Source: Epinephelus fuscoguttatus (taxonomy: Eukaryota; Chordata; Actinopteri; Perciformes; Serranidae). Taken from it: a stretch of DNA of 64,000 bases. Under the pieces are notes generated by a model. That model was not told the origin of the DNA. It did not search any database and saw only the letters and a list, made by a program, of their open reading frames with translations. Numbering within the stretch: the first letter of the stretch is position 1; the number at the start of each line of letters is the position of its first letter. Below, one piece after another: positions 1 to 13,269 of this stretch. The DNA lies in the NCBI RefSeq assembly GCF_011397635.1, contig NC_064775.1:12302952-12366951 (forward strand), in the 5' to 3' direction. A program made the translations under genes and the position numbers.

Positions 1-479
1 AAAAAGACTTGTGATGTTCATTACATGTTAGTTATTACTCCTGGGAGACTCAGCTCTTATATATATATCTCAATAAATAACACAAATGGAAAACTGTCCA
101 TCATTTTGTACAATAACTTACAGCAAACACAGAAAGGAGCCACTTCACACTTGTGAACACAAGGTATGCCAGTAAATACATGTTTACAGTGTCATGAGTC
201 ATGGGTAAAGGTGAGGAAAGCAATGTCGAAACAGAAAAAGACCACGCAAGAAGTTGGATTCTTATTGCTCTGAAGGGAAGTTTGAATACTGACTTGGTTT
301 TTGAGACCTGGGCTTGATGACCATTGTTTTTTCATGGATTACATCTACTGTAGTTTGAGACTCCATATCATTTTAGATTCTGGATATTGTAATCTTGTAA
401 GTGTTGTCTTTTCATGGTTTAAAAGGCTGAATTACAGTAAAGCAATGTCATATTCTGGACTTTACAGACCACTCTAGTA

Positions 480-655
480 TTTGCCTTTACCTAGTCGTCA
501 TTATATCCAAATTACTGATGATTATCTATCAAAAATCTCATCTCCAGCACCAATCGTCAACACTACAATATTGTAACATTATCTACATAGAGGTATTTAG
601 TAAAAAATATTGTCACATCTGATCATCTCCATATCGCCAAGCCCTACTGCACTCA
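480..655. repeat. Possible diverged hAT-like MITE fragment
   Basis: The segment ends in ATATCGCCAAGCCCTACTGC. This resembles the reverse complement of the terminal motif TAGGGCTGGGCGATAT that is common on teleost hAT-type non-autonomous elements. The opposite end is not clear. Low-confidence call by motif only. Confidence 0.3.
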
Positions 656-1904
656 CTGTCTTGTTTTTCCTGCAACTTCATGATCAGGACAAGCTGAAAG
701 ACGCTATAACGCCGTAATAATTCTACACACAGGGGCTTTGAGAGACAAAGGGGTATCATAACATTCCTGTATTATAAACTACCAGCTACGTGTTCTGAAG
801 CAAATACAACTGCAGCAGAGGTGGAGGTGTCACACCACACGCTTACGTGGTCCAATAGAGTTTGGAAAGCATTATTAATTCATCACACAGGAGTATTAAC
901 TTGCTCACAACCCCCCACCAGCTCCTGTCATAGAGACTTCGAGCCATCTGGAGGGTGTGAGCGAGCAATCTAGGTCAAGGAGGGCTGAAGAGGTGACGGG
1001 GGCAGATTACCACAACACCAGACAGTATAATGTGCATTTAGTTGTGTAGTTATCCAGCACAGGTTTGGAAAGGAATTCTGTGTTGGACGGTAAACTTTGA
1101 CCTGTTGATGGAGCTTGATGAAAAGACAAGCATTTGTCAAGTCCATTAGGATTCACCCTCTGGCGAAACATGAGTGTCATGTTCACAGCAATCCATTAAA
1201 TATGGCGGACCAAAGTGTGCGACCACTAGATCAACACTATTTTCAATATTCAAGCCATCAGGGACTACATAGATTTTGAAGCACCATTACACATCTCTCC
1301 ATGTTCCACATCCTTTGTCAAAGTTATTGAGATTTACGGCCTACATTTGTCACTCATCTTAAGGAGCAATCAACTTTGAAACAGAACATCTACCCTGAGG
1401 GGAAGATAACTAGCATGTACCTCTTTAGCTTCCCCAGGAGACATAGAAACAGATGGAAAATGAGAACACAATGCAACAAAGGAAAAAAGTGTTATTGTGT
1501 GGGCATTTTGTGACGAGATTTAAATGCACTTTCTTTCATACACCTCAAAATATCCCATGATGCCAATATCAGACAAACAGGAAGACAGACACATGGGCAT
1601 TCTGCAGGGCCACAGACAATTCACCAACCAATTTATGCAATATCCCGTGAAGCTGTAAATCTAATAGGGAGGAATTTGCAGATTAGAGGTTGAAAGTGAA
1701 GAGAAAACGCAACTGGAAAAAACGGGGTTTTCTCAGGATAGCAGTGCCATCTGGCTAAATAATGGGAGAGGGGCTGAAAGGCTGACTGCTTCTGTCTGCG
1801 TGTCAGAGTGGGAATCAGCCAGAACGAAGCAGGAAGCCAGCTCTCTGCAATTCCTATGAAGTCATCTGAACAATCCTGCGATGCTGGCCTCTGTGTGTGC
1901 GCGC

Positions 1905-1906
<2 letters not shown>

Positions 1907-1938
<32 letters not shown>
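1907..1938. repeat. (GA)n microsatellite
   Basis: Sixteen perfect GA dinucleotides follow a short TG/CG stretch. Confidence 0.97.
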
Positions 1939-1941
<3 letters not shown>

Positions 1942-3413
1942 CTGAACAGCAACAGCCACGTGTGAATAATATGTTCTGCTGGGAGAACATGGCATGTCGC
2001 CTGTGTTTTTTCCTGTTATATTCACTGCATGACTGAGAAGAACTCATTTATTTGTGCCTTCTGGTGAAGCTGCTCTGTTTAAACTTAAGCAAAAAGTACT
2101 GTATTGTCTGTACATGCATTTGACTGCAACTGCCAGAAATTTTGAAGATGACGATTTATGCCAGCAGCTTCACTCTCAAGTGACTGAGCTTGCTCGTAGC
2201 GGTGACTGAATGACTGTGTGTGTGTGACTGAAAGAATGTCCTCTTTTAGGCAGCAGCTTGGGAGTACAGATGCCCATTGAGGGTTTGGACTGTGGCAGGC
2301 AGGGACACACCCTGCTCTGCATGGCTCTGTTTATCCATAGCCTTCATCACTGACACACACACATAATGATCAAATTGGAATCCTACCTCAACAAAAGTCA
2401 CCTTGTCCCAACTCTAACAACCATCCTGTATCTCAATGTGTATGAAAACAATTCCCATAAGGGGGTCGCATGCTTCTCCGTTGTATATCCATCATCATAT
2501 TAGGCCCTTTGCCAAGCTACTTCATCACATTTCTAATGATCTGTTGTTGACCTTTGTAAAGCTAACAAGGTCACTGGCGACACAGATCAATGCACTTCAT
2601 TCGCAAAACTGAGATCCCAGTTGACATGAAACAAGAGATGTGTGTTGACTCGCAATGGCAGATCAGGCTCTGCTATGTGGTATCATATCATGACACGTTA
2701 CCTGCATAAAGAAACTAATAATAACGAGTTGGGTGACAATATTGGTGGTGATTCATTTTCTTTCCGTTGACCGATTGACTAAGCTTGCAGAAATTAGAAT
2801 ATTTCCTTTAAAAAATCTGACTTGCAAATGATTTACAGCAAAGGAAATGCACTTAACATGTTTGTCAGTGATTAGATTACTCTGACGTATTATCAGTTTG
2901 CTCTTATTCAGTGCAGCAATATAGTCTCTGCAAGTGCTCCGCCCCACCAGACAGGCGCGGTCAGCCAGCTAGACGGGTGGCTGCTTGCTTAGTTTGGAGG
3001 TGGCTGTAAGTGACCTGGTTTGGTGGAAGTGGCACAGAGTCACGTAAACCACAATGTTTAAAGGTCCCCTCCCCGTATGTTTTAAAGACGGCTGTGGTCA
3101 TTCTGTTTCTGCACCATCACAGCCCAGCATCACTGCCCATCAGTCATTGACAGCTCCTCTGGCCATGACGTTACCGTCCAGGGTGTATTTAAAGAGACAA
3201 GTGGGAGGGGTTAAACCACACGAGGCGTGTCTGATACCCAAGACTGTGACATCAGTGTTATTCCAGAGATATTCATAGCACAGAGGAAAATGAGAAGCAA
3301 GACAGAATGAAATAAGCGGCAGTGAGAAAGAAAGCTAGCCTGAGGGAACAAACTTTGCATACCAGCACATAAACCAAAGCCTGACTGTGTGGGCTTGTGT
3401 GTCTCTGTTTGGC

Positions 3414-3415
<2 letters not shown>

Positions 3416-3459
<44 letters not shown>
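3416..3459. repeat. (TG)n microsatellite
   Basis: Twenty-two perfect TG repeats in the nbeal1 intron. Confidence 0.97.
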
Positions 3460-3460
<1 letters not shown>

Positions 3461-5215
3461 CAACAGAGATTAGACCGTAACAAGCAAACAAGCAGCAAAG
3501 CTGAGAAAAAGACCTGAGTAATCTACTTGAGCAAATATGTGAAACCGCGGCACTTTCTCCTCCTCCGTCATCTCTAGCCCGACTGTTCATTTCCCTCCTC
3601 GTTTCTCTCTTCCCTTTTCACCTCTCGTCCTCCAATCCTCTCACTAGTCTCATAAATGCAGAGGCTTATGCAAATTACTGTCGTTTTCTTCGATTCCAGT
3701 CAAAAAGCGACTCACCAGGCAGGGTAGGGTAGGGTGGAGTGGCATAAGACAGGATGGTGGTTCTGCGAATCTTAACCAGAAATCCCTGGCTTGTGGACAA
3801 TTAAAAGGGAGTGAGGATTTCTGCTCTAGAATTAAGATACTGGACTCAGCTTTAAAGCCACTGAAGGGTGAAATGATGCCCCTGGCTGTTGAGGCATGTT
3901 CCCTGCGGTTGGGAATTAAAAAGGGCTTTTCTGCAGCAGACAAAGGCTTTCAGAGAGTCACTGGCACTATTCAGAAGTCTGCTAAACCCTCCACTTCTTC
4001 TGACAAGCCCTTCTTGTTAATATACTGGTGCAAGAGGAGCACCACTGCAACGCTGCTGTGTTGTTGTCACTGTACACCAGTAGCAACCAGCGGTCCCGTG
4101 CGCTTGGGGACAACACTCTGGCACAGACCAATGACAGGCAGCTAAGAGGATCGCTGGTTACGTAATGGTCTTAACTGTCATCTGTGACCTCTCAGCCATC
4201 TACAACTCGAGAAGCAAGCTGGAGGCGGGCCTCGCAATCACCGCAGATTCTCATAATCATTGCTAAAATTCATAAATTATAAAATCTCTGATTGCTTAAG
4301 ACATCCACTAATACACAGAATCCTCACCTGCCCTATTTATATCCCCTTAAAGTGCTGTGTGTGTAGAAGCCTGCAGGGGTCTCTATTGCTTCTCGGGGGT
4401 ATAACAACATATTTTCAAAAAAAAATTATAAAATTAAATGATGAATCATCATGTAAATCTTGTTTGATCACCGTGCTTTGAAAAAACTGTCCAGCATCAA
4501 CCAAAGTGACCAACAGTCACCCAAACGCAGGCGCAGCATGCAACACGGATTTGTTTAGCTCTTCCCTTGTTTACACTGTGGCCGAGCAGCAAGCAAACCC
4601 AGTGATGCTACTGGCCCCTTGTCCTCGTCAACACACACTCGAGCAAGCATCTTAAAGTCTTTAATGGTAATTCACCTCTGATAAGGTTAACATAAAGTAC
4701 TAGCTGTGTTATTTGTTTAATGCTGACACAAACAAAAAGTACATAGTGCTCCTAATTTTATTTGTGGATTTCAAAACTTGGTCAAGTGATTTCAGTGTGT
4801 GTATCAGTTCTTTCTGAACATTTTCAGCAAATTTCAACACTAACATTATAACAGTGATCATTCTGGTAACTACGATCATGATATGATAATTTATACTGTT
4901 TCATTTCTGGCATCTACCAATCCAAATTGTAAGTGGGATGTGTCTATCTTTCAATACCAATTTACCATAAAAATACAGGTATATTAAAAAATGCAATGAT
5001 CAAGATTTAGTGTGTTTCTTAAATAATGAAAATGACAGGCTAGCTGTATAATAAAAGGTGGTGTAAATAAACCTTTATCAGCCTCAGCGAACAATTTTGA
5101 GCATTACCACACATTTGAAAGATCAGCTTTTTACTCGGTAGACTAACGTTTGCTAAAAACTATAGTGCCACGCTGCTTTAGGAAATGATTACTAAGACTT
5201 TCTTTACATAAAAGC

Positions 5216-5600
5216 CACGATACATCACTCTCGATTAATATATCGATTCAATTATCATCCCCAATATCAGCTATGCAAAGTAAAAATATCGATATATATC
5301 GTCATCTTTTAGATACACCTTGATTTTGAAATTCCCATGTTACGTCTGTGTCACCATTTCAATCCAAGCACAGCTCCTGCTAAACATTTAAACAGTGCTA
5401 GCAGCCTAGCGCCATTCAGACAATGGCAAGGAGGCAAGAAAAAGACAATGAGGATACTGACTGATATTGTCTTGTATCGACCACAGGCCCCTGTATTGGA
5501 ACAATTCTAAATTGTGTCGTGGCAGACATTGTCATAACAGCAAATATCATATCATTGTCGAAAGAATCGATATATTACATCGTGATAAAACTTGTGATTT
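5216..5600. repeat. Possible palindromic hAT-like MITE
   Basis: AATCGATATATTA near 5555-5580 is complementary to the TAATATATCGATT motif near 5235-5250, and both flank an AT-rich core. ATATCGATA-type ends are common on teleost hAT derivatives. Boundaries are approximate. Confidence 0.35.
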
Positions 5601-7937
5601 ATAAAAGCACTGCTATTGACAGAGTGGGGAAGTCAGAAAACACTGAGGGATAGATTACAGAATAACACCGGCCTTTTCTTTGAAGGTCAAATAGAAAACT
5701 AACATAAGTGCTCAACAGTGTGGTTAAGAACAGAGACAGTAACCAGGATCAATCAGTCTTGGAAACTTCAAATAAGAACTTAACAACATCACTGGGTTGC
5801 ATTGACTGTTACTTCTCATGCAATCCCAATGCAGCACAAGCCACACCAACTCCTACACACTCCTCAACAGTGACTTTGATGCCACAGCTGCTCACCCAAC
5901 AATTTCTGACCTCATCATCAATATGGGAACAGCTGCCACTGCTGGCTCGAGACACGGTCTGAAATTATTATTACAATGTCATACGTCAAAACTTTAAGAC
6001 ATTAATTTTAGCGTCCCACATCTGTTTGAGCACAAACCCCACCCCTTCCACTTTCAGCACCAGGTGCTGGGTGATAATCAGGTGAATGATAATAACATGA
6101 GAACAGACAGAGCGGGATGAGCTGGTTCTCCTAACGTGACCTATTGTACAAGCTTCTACTGTCAACAATACACATCTGACTGACTTCCTCAGAGAGCAGT
6201 GCAAACGTTAACCTCTGACACTAAGGGCAGTGATGTCCCCCACTGCTTTGTCAATCATTACACAGGCAGATGGCGAGCAAAGAATAAAACAAACACCTTC
6301 CATGTCATCTAACTGAAGTATTTTATGCACTTTAAATAGCTATTGCCTGTACTTTATTCTGTTTTTATGCTTAGATAACCATCAAGGAGGTACTTTTTGG
6401 ACTGAAGATGTCTATATCTGATCATCAATCATTCATACGCACGTAGTGTGACTATGGGAGGAAGGACCGAGGTTGGTTTTGAAACAATATACCATTTAGT
6501 GGGACACAGGGGGTCGCAGAGCTTTCACACAAACATTCCTCATCTGATTTAGGACACGTGACTGCAGGTTCTCCTTGCAGCCAACATATCCTGGCAACCC
6601 TCACATACACACTCATATATAGTGTTGAGACACCCCGCCAGCCATACCTGACATTTCAGCTGCTCGGGGAGAGAGGCAGGCTGCTACACATATATATTTA
6701 AATGCTTCTCTCTCAGCGTCTCCTTCGCCTCACGCAGAGAGGAATATTGGCCCGGCTGGTGGACCCTTGGCTCATGGCCAGGATGAAATGAAATGATCCT
6801 TCCTCGCAGTGTAATGCTTAGTCAATGCAAATACACATCCCTGCTAGAGCAAATGCAATGTGTATGCTTGCAGCAATTGCTGGCATTTTCACAAGTGATT
6901 GTGACAAGTGTGTGTTTGAGTGTGTGTGCGGGCAGCAGTGTGTCTGAATGCTTCTGTTATACACCCTGAACACCCACACAACAGGCATTAAATATTCTAT
7001 TTGTGTCAGCATTCAAGCTCGCATGCTTTGCTTCACAGGGTGAGGATTATTTGATGTCATATCCTAAACTTGCAGAACACAGCTTTGCTTTTCTGGGGTA
7101 AATACTCCAGAGAGGGTTGTGTACTGTGTGTGTGTTATTGTGAGGGATTAAAAAGTGTGTGACTGCAGCCAGGCTCACGTGAGGAGCGGCTCAGGCAGGT
7201 CATTTTGATTGGACGCCAGGACGGGCGCATGCTTTATCGCCAAGTGAGTTAAATCTAGCCAACAGCTGACTCAAGGGGTGCTGTCTCTACTCCAGTGTCA
7301 TTCATTCATCTCCACTTTAAAAACAAAGCAGTATCCGACGAGCACTGCAATGTACACTGCAGCAGTGCTCACCACATAATGAGCCCTTCCTCACATTAAC
7401 TGATTTCACAGCGTGAGAAGACCACATAGCATCTCTGCTAGTGTTGTATAACATTAATTTACATTTGTTAACTGTGAATCAATTATTAATTTATAAACCT
7501 AATTTGTCCCCAGTCAAAAAACCCTTGATGATCTGCAGGCAATTTTATGAGTCTGGGTTTAACTGGAACATTTTAGAGTCCTATAATGTTTTATAAGCTG
7601 TTTCAGAGGCTTTTGCATCCTGAAAGTGTAATGCATGATATAAAAAACGATGGCAAACATTGCCATAAAACAATTGTGCTCAGTAGCTTTGGTTTAAAAT
7701 GCCTGTCAGCACAAGCTCTGAAATCCCACTCTGATTTGCCTTACAGGCTGCTACTGCTGATATGCTCACTTATGCTCTGACTAGAAGCACAAGGCTTTCA
7801 AAATATTAATACCAACGATACATAACCTCTTTACAAGGGAGGAAATGTCATCATACTGTCCATTACTTCACATAGCAACATTCACAAAAGACAAAACAGT
7901 CACAGTGGGAGTGTGTGTGTACATGAATCCACCTTAC

Positions 7938-7988
7938 CTTAGTGCAGTAGAGCATCCAGACCTCGTATAGTCTCTCCTTGGATGCCAT
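7938..7988 (-). CDS. nbeal1: First coding exon of neurobeachin-like 1 (partial gene)
   Basis: Seventeen codons on the minus strand read MASKERLYEVWMLYCTK and end in a clean donor (AAG then GTAAGG). From memory of the family, the vertebrate NBEAL1 N-terminus begins almost identically (MASKERL..LWMLYCTK), and NBEAL2 starts in a related but distinct way. NBEAL1 is a large BEACH/WD40 scaffold protein linked to membrane traffic; only its extreme N-terminus is here. The ATG is preceded by TGGCACC. No further NBEAL1 exon is recognisable between 1 and 7937, so intron 1 exceeds 7.9 kb. The human gene lies on 2q33, like the neighbours here. Identification rests on 17 residues plus synteny. Confidence 0.75.
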
Positions 7989-8836
7989 GGTGCCAAAGAG
8001 TGGCACCCTCAGGCTGTAGTGTCCACTGAGGTCACTTCCCTGGCTGCTCCATGGTTTTCAGTCATGAGCTAAACCTCTGCTTCTGGCCTTCAACACTCAA
8101 CATCACGACTGTCCAACTCTGGCAAGGTGTAACACTCCCTTTAAAGATGGAAGAATGGATGATGGACGTGCTGTGGCAGAAACTTTCCAAGAATTATTCC
8201 ATGGCAGAGGAGGGCTGTGCAGCCCCAGAGAGGACTCAGCGCAGCTGGGCCTGTACTTGCACTTCTTCTGCTCTTCTCGGAGCGCCGGAGGGTTTTCCCA
8301 GCTGTGCCTGCGCTATCAATGACAACAACATACACAATTATGTATCATGGAGGCGGTTGTTTTGTCACGGTCACACGACTGGGGGAAGTATTCACTGCTA
8401 GCAGCAACAAAATACCTCCAGAAACGTTGTGCACTTTGAGCTGCCCTGCTGGCTACCAGCGCAGACACACTGAGGCGATGGTGCTTTAACTGCACGACAA
8501 AACATACACCATTAATAATGTCTGTTTCTGTTGTGTGCGCTACAGAGAAGCTACAACCAGACTGGCTCGTCTCGTGACAGCTGTACAACGCCCTCGGTTA
8601 TACTCGGCTAGCATTACTCTATCAGTCGACCTTACCTGACCAAGCTAGCTTCAAGCTAGCTGTCAAAAAAGCCTATTTCTATTTTTTAGCCTCCCTTTCT
8701 CCTCCTCCTCCTCATGTGACAGAAACGCCTCGTCCTGCCAACACTGCCGGCTACAGACGTCTCATTTTAACAACAATATGAATATTATTACCTGGTGATA
8801 TCTAATAAAACCGTCGAGAAACAGAAGACCACTCAC

Positions 8837-8945
8837 CTGTGTAGCGAAAAGACCAACTGTCACTGACGCCGTCTCCAGAGTTGTTGTAAACGTGTCAAGT
8901 TGCCGACAAAGACACCGCGAGCACAACCGACAGCAACTTCCGGTC
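8837..8945 (-). promoter_or_regulatory. nbeal1: Probable 5' non-coding exon and promoter of nbeal1
   Basis: On the minus strand a consensus donor (CAG then GTGAGT) lies at 8831-8839, about 850 bases upstream of the first coding exon. Just upstream of it, at 8935-8943, is CCGGAAGT on the minus strand, a typical ETS-factor promoter element. This fits a first untranslated exon ending at 8837 with initiation near 8940. A second donor-like site (TCAG then GTAAGG) at about 8631-8637 could mark an alternative untranslated exon. The acceptor for the coding exon is probably one of two AGs between 7990 and 8055. The transcription start is inferred. Confidence 0.45.
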
Positions 8946-10360
8946 AACGTTCGTTTGGATTTATTTCAAAATAAGAGCCCATTCTGACAGCACAACATTA
9001 AAAACTCCACATTTATTGCACAAATACAGCAATGACAGAAATAATGTTTGATTTTTTTTTTTTTTTTTTTACAACTCTCTCTACAAAGTTGCAATACACC
9101 AAAAAGCTGGTATATCATTACAAAGTAATATATTGTGCTTGAAGATATTTTTGAGAAAACACAGTGGCACATGTCTGATGTCCAATTGCAAGTGACAATC
9201 ACTCGCTTCAAGCCCCACACAAAAAGCCACATAAGTCAGAAATGCAGGGAAAGTTGATTCAAAGCGTGGGGAGTTTGCGCCACGACATTTTCAAATTGTA
9301 TATGCATACTGTATAGCCTGTACATATAGTCTATATATATGTCATTATCTCTTTCTGTCTCATTATCTCTGTCCATTACAGAAGTCAGGTTTGATTCATT
9401 TAAATATAACATGTTCAAAATGTAAATTAATGCATTTTATTTAATGATCTGGTTACATTTTAGGCATATGTTCAAATGACATGCATGTCTTTTTTCTCTG
9501 AAAACAATGCTGACAATTTGACAATAAAATGATGCCACATTTTGGTATTTCACTGCTTTACTCATGTGCCACAACAATCTAATGTTTTTGACGAAATATA
9601 TTTTCCCTTTTCCAAGAAAAAATGTGTATATGATTGTTAAATTACAACACATGAAATATTTAAGATTTAACTGGAACCAATAATTTGGTAGGGGAACCGG
9701 ATACACTGCAGCAACTGGCACAAAACATACTGCCAACCAAGTGAACATATTCCGGATTAAACTGCAGTTTCAATATATGATACGTGTTTCTTTTATATCG
9801 TATCCAACTCGTTATGAAGGAGGGAGAGGAACTGTGGAAGACATGGCTTTTAATATTTATCATAACAATGGGTGTGTTTGCGACACTTTATCCACTTTAC
9901 GTTGTCGATGTGGAGCTCCGTGGTTGCTAAGGGCTGGGCTTGGCTGGTTGCAGAGCTCCATCAGTTTGTTCTGGTGTTGTGTTGCCATCTAGTGGAGCAG
10001 AAGACAACTGCTGTGTAGAAGGAGAAAGGTCGTTGAAGACCTGCAGCACGGAGCAGTCAGTGTTGTCTTTCCTCTAGAGACCATTAACTGAGAAAACAGA
10101 GCTGCACTGGTCCCCTTTGGTTAATTATCTGTTTATTATACCGGGATGGAAATACTCGTGCACGCCTAAGCAAAGGATGATTTTATTACTACTTTGTAGG
10201 CTATATAATTTGCATTGCTTTGTTGCAGGTTTGGTAAAACTGGCTGAAATACTGCACTTTTGAAATGCATTTTTTACAATATATATTTCCATTATAATTA
10301 TTAAGTTATACTCTCATTATTATCTAAAAAAAATTCTCCTGCTCTCCATTGAGTCCGATT
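8946..10360. other. Intergenic, no gene seen
   Basis: AT-rich sequence between the nbeal1 promoter and the next MITE. Only short, unconserved open frames and the poly-T tract are visible. Confidence 0.6.
9052..9070. repeat. Poly-T tract
   Basis: Nineteen T residues in the intergenic region upstream of nbeal1. No retroposed gene is recognisable beside it. Confidence 0.9.
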
Positions 10361-10622
10361 ACATGGACATGAATAACCTGTTAATGAGGCGTATCCAGGT
10401 TGTGATCACATTTGTAATATGATGTTTACATGAGCATGGAGAGATCAGGTTATTCATATTCCCGTATACATACCAGTTTATTTCAGAGTACTCCAGCTAG
10501 CATATTCGGGTTTCTCATCAACTGAATATGGAGTGTACATGCTCAAACACATAAACAGGATACTCTGAAAACCTGATAATAAACAGGTTACTCATGTCCA
10601 TGTAAACATGGTCATTGTAAGG
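10360..10622. mobile_element. Palindromic MITE
   Basis: The left end, GATTACATGGACATGAATAA at about 10358-10378, matches the reverse complement of the right end at about 10585-10615, where TTACTCATGTCCATGTAA is read on the plus strand. Internal parts (TACATGAGCATGG near 10430 and TGTACATGCTCA near 10535) also pair. There is no open reading frame. This is a non-autonomous foldback or DNA-transposon derivative of about 260 bases; the superfamily was not determined. Confidence 0.65.
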
Positions 10623-11149
10623 CATTTTTCTCAAATCCTGGAAAGTTTTACTATTATAAAGCCATAATGCCCAAACATTCAGAATAGAAAGATTAGTAAT
10701 TGACCTTGTTTGCAGTTCGAGGTGTCCTGTCAACAGTCTCTTTTACAATGGGGGCCTATGGGGAAAACACCTTTTGGTCCGCAGGGCCTTTTTTTTACTG
10801 CAATACCAGGAGTGGCCACTGGGAAACAAATTTCTGCCTGTGACTGTTGTTTTTATGATTGGTCGTCAGTAAAGCTTGTGGTCAACTATGGGGTATATTC
10901 GGAAATACTCAACTCCAAGTACCAGGGTGCACTCTCGCACAAACTAGACCGTTCGTAATTTCGGATAGCTGTTGGAATGTACTGTTCGGTTATTTAATAC
11001 TGCACTCTCAGAGCAGCAGATCATACTCTGGGCAGTGTCAAGCAGAGTCAGTGTGTGATTAACTTCACCATTCGTTAATTCATGTAGAAATAGAACGCTC
11101 TGTGTTCTCTCACTGCAGTGTAAAGCGTCAGATTGGATTTACAAACAGC

Positions 11150-12060
11150 ACCCAACATGAGTCTGCCTCATCTCTGTAACACCATGAACCCCAAACATGG
11201 TCTCAGAAGTGAACCTTTGAGTTGTCTCTTTGAGAGCGTGTCTGATGAAGACTTCAGGTTCTTTACAAGGGTCCCATCTAAAGACATCTCCTTTGACTTC
11301 TGGAAATCCACTGAACCCTGACGCAAGGAAGTTTGGATTTGCCTCTGTAGAGAAAGAAGCCATGAGGCCAAGCCACGGATATAAGATGCCACTTATTGAT
11401 GAGTGTGTCGCCGCTGGCCTCAAGGAGAGAGTCCTGGCAGCTATATTTGGAGTGAGCAGTTCTACAGTGAGATGTGTTTTGATCACACGGTCCAATTACT
11501 TGTACCTTGTGTTGGGATCCGTTCAAAACTGGATGACTCGGGAGCAGGTGAGACGAACAATGCCTGTGAAATTCAAGCAGTACATCCCAAATCTGAGGCT
11601 CATTCTTGGCTGCATAGACGTCAGATGCGAGAGCCCAGAGGTACCTGCCCTTTGCTCTGAAACACTCTCCACGAACAAGAACACTACCTCCTTCAAGGCT
11701 TTACCTGGAGTCACGCCTTGTGGTGCAATCACTTTTGTGTCTCAGACAAGGAGTTAATGAGGCAGTCAGGAATCTTGAAGTTACTGGAACCAGGGGATGA
11801 GATTCTGGCGGGTGAGGGCTTCCTCATGGAGAAGCTTTTGGAGGACTTTGGGGCCAAATTGATAACCCCACCTTTTCAGCACCTGAACCAATTCAGCACA
11901 GAGAAAACTGAGAATACCCAGGCCATAGCCATATTCTTGTTGAACAAGCAATTAGGCGGATAAAAGAGTACCACATTTGTAATTCACCAGTTCCCTTAAA
12001 CCTGGCAGGCATAGTAAATCAGATATGGTCCTGCTGTTGCGTTATGACAAACTACCAACA
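11150..12060 (+). pseudogene. Decayed DDE_Tnp_4-type (Harbinger/ISL2EU-like) transposase
   Basis: Three overlapping frames on the plus strand together resemble the DDE endonuclease that accompanies THAP domains in fish. In order they carry SDEDFRFFTRVPSKDISFDFW (11247-11307), LVLGSVQNWMTREQV and RCESPEVPAL (11500-11650), PCGAITFVS, SDKELMRQSGILKLLEPGDE (about 11746-11806) and FGAKLITPPFQH, ending in a diverged AGIVNQIW near 12005-12030. The frame changes near 11315, 11745 and 11950. There is a short deletion before SDKE, and glycine stands at two positions where relatives carry catalytic Asp (LILGC and LAGEG). No THAP domain or clear terminal repeats are seen. A non-functional fossil; the superfamily assignment is from family memory. 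Confidence 0.75.
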
Positions 12061-13130
12061 TCACAGTATGGAGAGTTTTAGTTAGTGATTTTAAATACAC
12101 TTTTTATTTGCGAAATTCTGAGTCTCTTCCTGGATGGACGGGTCGAATACAAAGAGCCAAGGAGGAAACAATGTGGAGCTATATCCAATTAACGTGGAGT
12201 TTTGCCTGACCCTGGAGCCTGAGCACAGTTACATCATGAAATGAGCTTGAGCATCGATCTTAACAGTGACAGCTGAGCGTGGTTTTCAGTGGGGATTTCA
12301 TGGCTTGGATAAACTGTAACGATGGAACTTGAAGCAGCTCGGACTAGACATGTGGGTTGTGGACTCGACTATCTTGTGCAAAAGGCGTTTGTCTATGGCC
12401 TTTTGTTTTCTACTGTGTGACTTGTAATGGACAGTGCATGTGAACTGTAGCTTTTTTTAAATGTCATTTTTTCTTTGGTTTTTAATAAAAATGTGTTATT
12501 TGACTTCATGTTTCAGTGTATTTAGGTTTTATTTAAGGGGCATTTGAATCAGTTCACTGCATTTGACATAAAGTCAATGAATACTTTGATTTTTACAGAA
12601 TTTTTCCTGCTTTATTGTGTTGTTTTTGTTATTCTTTTTGTGATTATATTGTTTTAATACTGCTGTACAAAACACTCCAGGATGCATTTTTGCTTTAAAG
12701 ATGCTAAAAATAAATTATTATTGTTAATAATAGTAGTATTTGCTTCATCACTTGAGTTAAAAACATGCTTGTGCAAACAGTGCAGCCTTCAGAAACATGA
12801 CTACATGCCTCTGTATTTCAGTTCCTTTTGAAATACCTCATGGAGTACATTGAGCTTTCCCAAAACCAGGATAAGGGCTTTTTGGTTTTTGTTTCCAGAA
12901 TGTGATGTTTAATAAGCAAAACACATCAGTGGGATATTCAGACACAATCAGGTATCAGTTTGCATGTTCATGAACAAAATGAGGTCTGATTAATTTTAAT
13001 AACAAGTTTGATAGGTCATCAGATTACTGCTGCTCCTCTAATTTAAAACACAGATGAGAAGTTATTCAAGATTTTATTTCTTTTGCAGCCAGAAATTATT
13101 TAACTGTTTTAATGAAGTCACATAAAGCCC
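12060..13130. other. Intergenic, no gene seen
   Basis: AT-rich sequence downstream of the transposase fossil. AATAAA-like motifs near 12484 and 12708 may belong to the old element's 3' region or be chance. Confidence 0.5.
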
Positions 13131-13132
13131 AC

Positions 13133-13240
13133 TAAAAGGGACACATCACCCTAAAATCAAATATCCATATTTGTCCTCTTAACCTGTAGCTATTTATCAG
13201 ATTTGTGTGTGAGTTGTTGTGTGTAAACAGTAAATAGTCA
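13133..13240. repeat. MITE end fragment (AAAGGGACA type)
   Basis: It begins AAAAGGGACACATCACCCTA and continues into AAATCAAATATCC. This is the arrangement seen at termini of abundant teleost MITEs whose ends read AAAGGGA(T/C)AGTTCACCC. The partner end is not obvious. Confidence 0.5.
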
Positions 13241-13269
13241 CCAACAACTGTACAACACAAGCACCATAT

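Larger units (their letters stand above)
1..7937. other. Intron 1 of nbeal1, non-coding
   Basis: No exon or conserved coding frame is recognisable on either strand. Contents: a (GA)n tract at 1907-1938, a (TG)n tract at 3416-3459, a possible hAT-like MITE end at about 480-655, and a second hAT-like palindrome at about 5216-5600. Open frames near the microsatellites are artefacts of repeat sequence. Confidence 0.6.

Noticed and set aside
3211..3590. Frames with poly-(His-Thr) next to 3416-3459
   Set aside because: They arise from translation of the (CA)n strand of the microsatellite.
8051..8588. Several overlapping open frames around the nbeal1 upstream region
   Set aside because: No homology pattern. 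The region is explained as nbeal1 5' intron and untranslated sequence.
11139..11495. 118-residue minus-strand frame
   Set aside because: Antisense of the decayed transposase, which has the recognisable family motifs on the plus strand.
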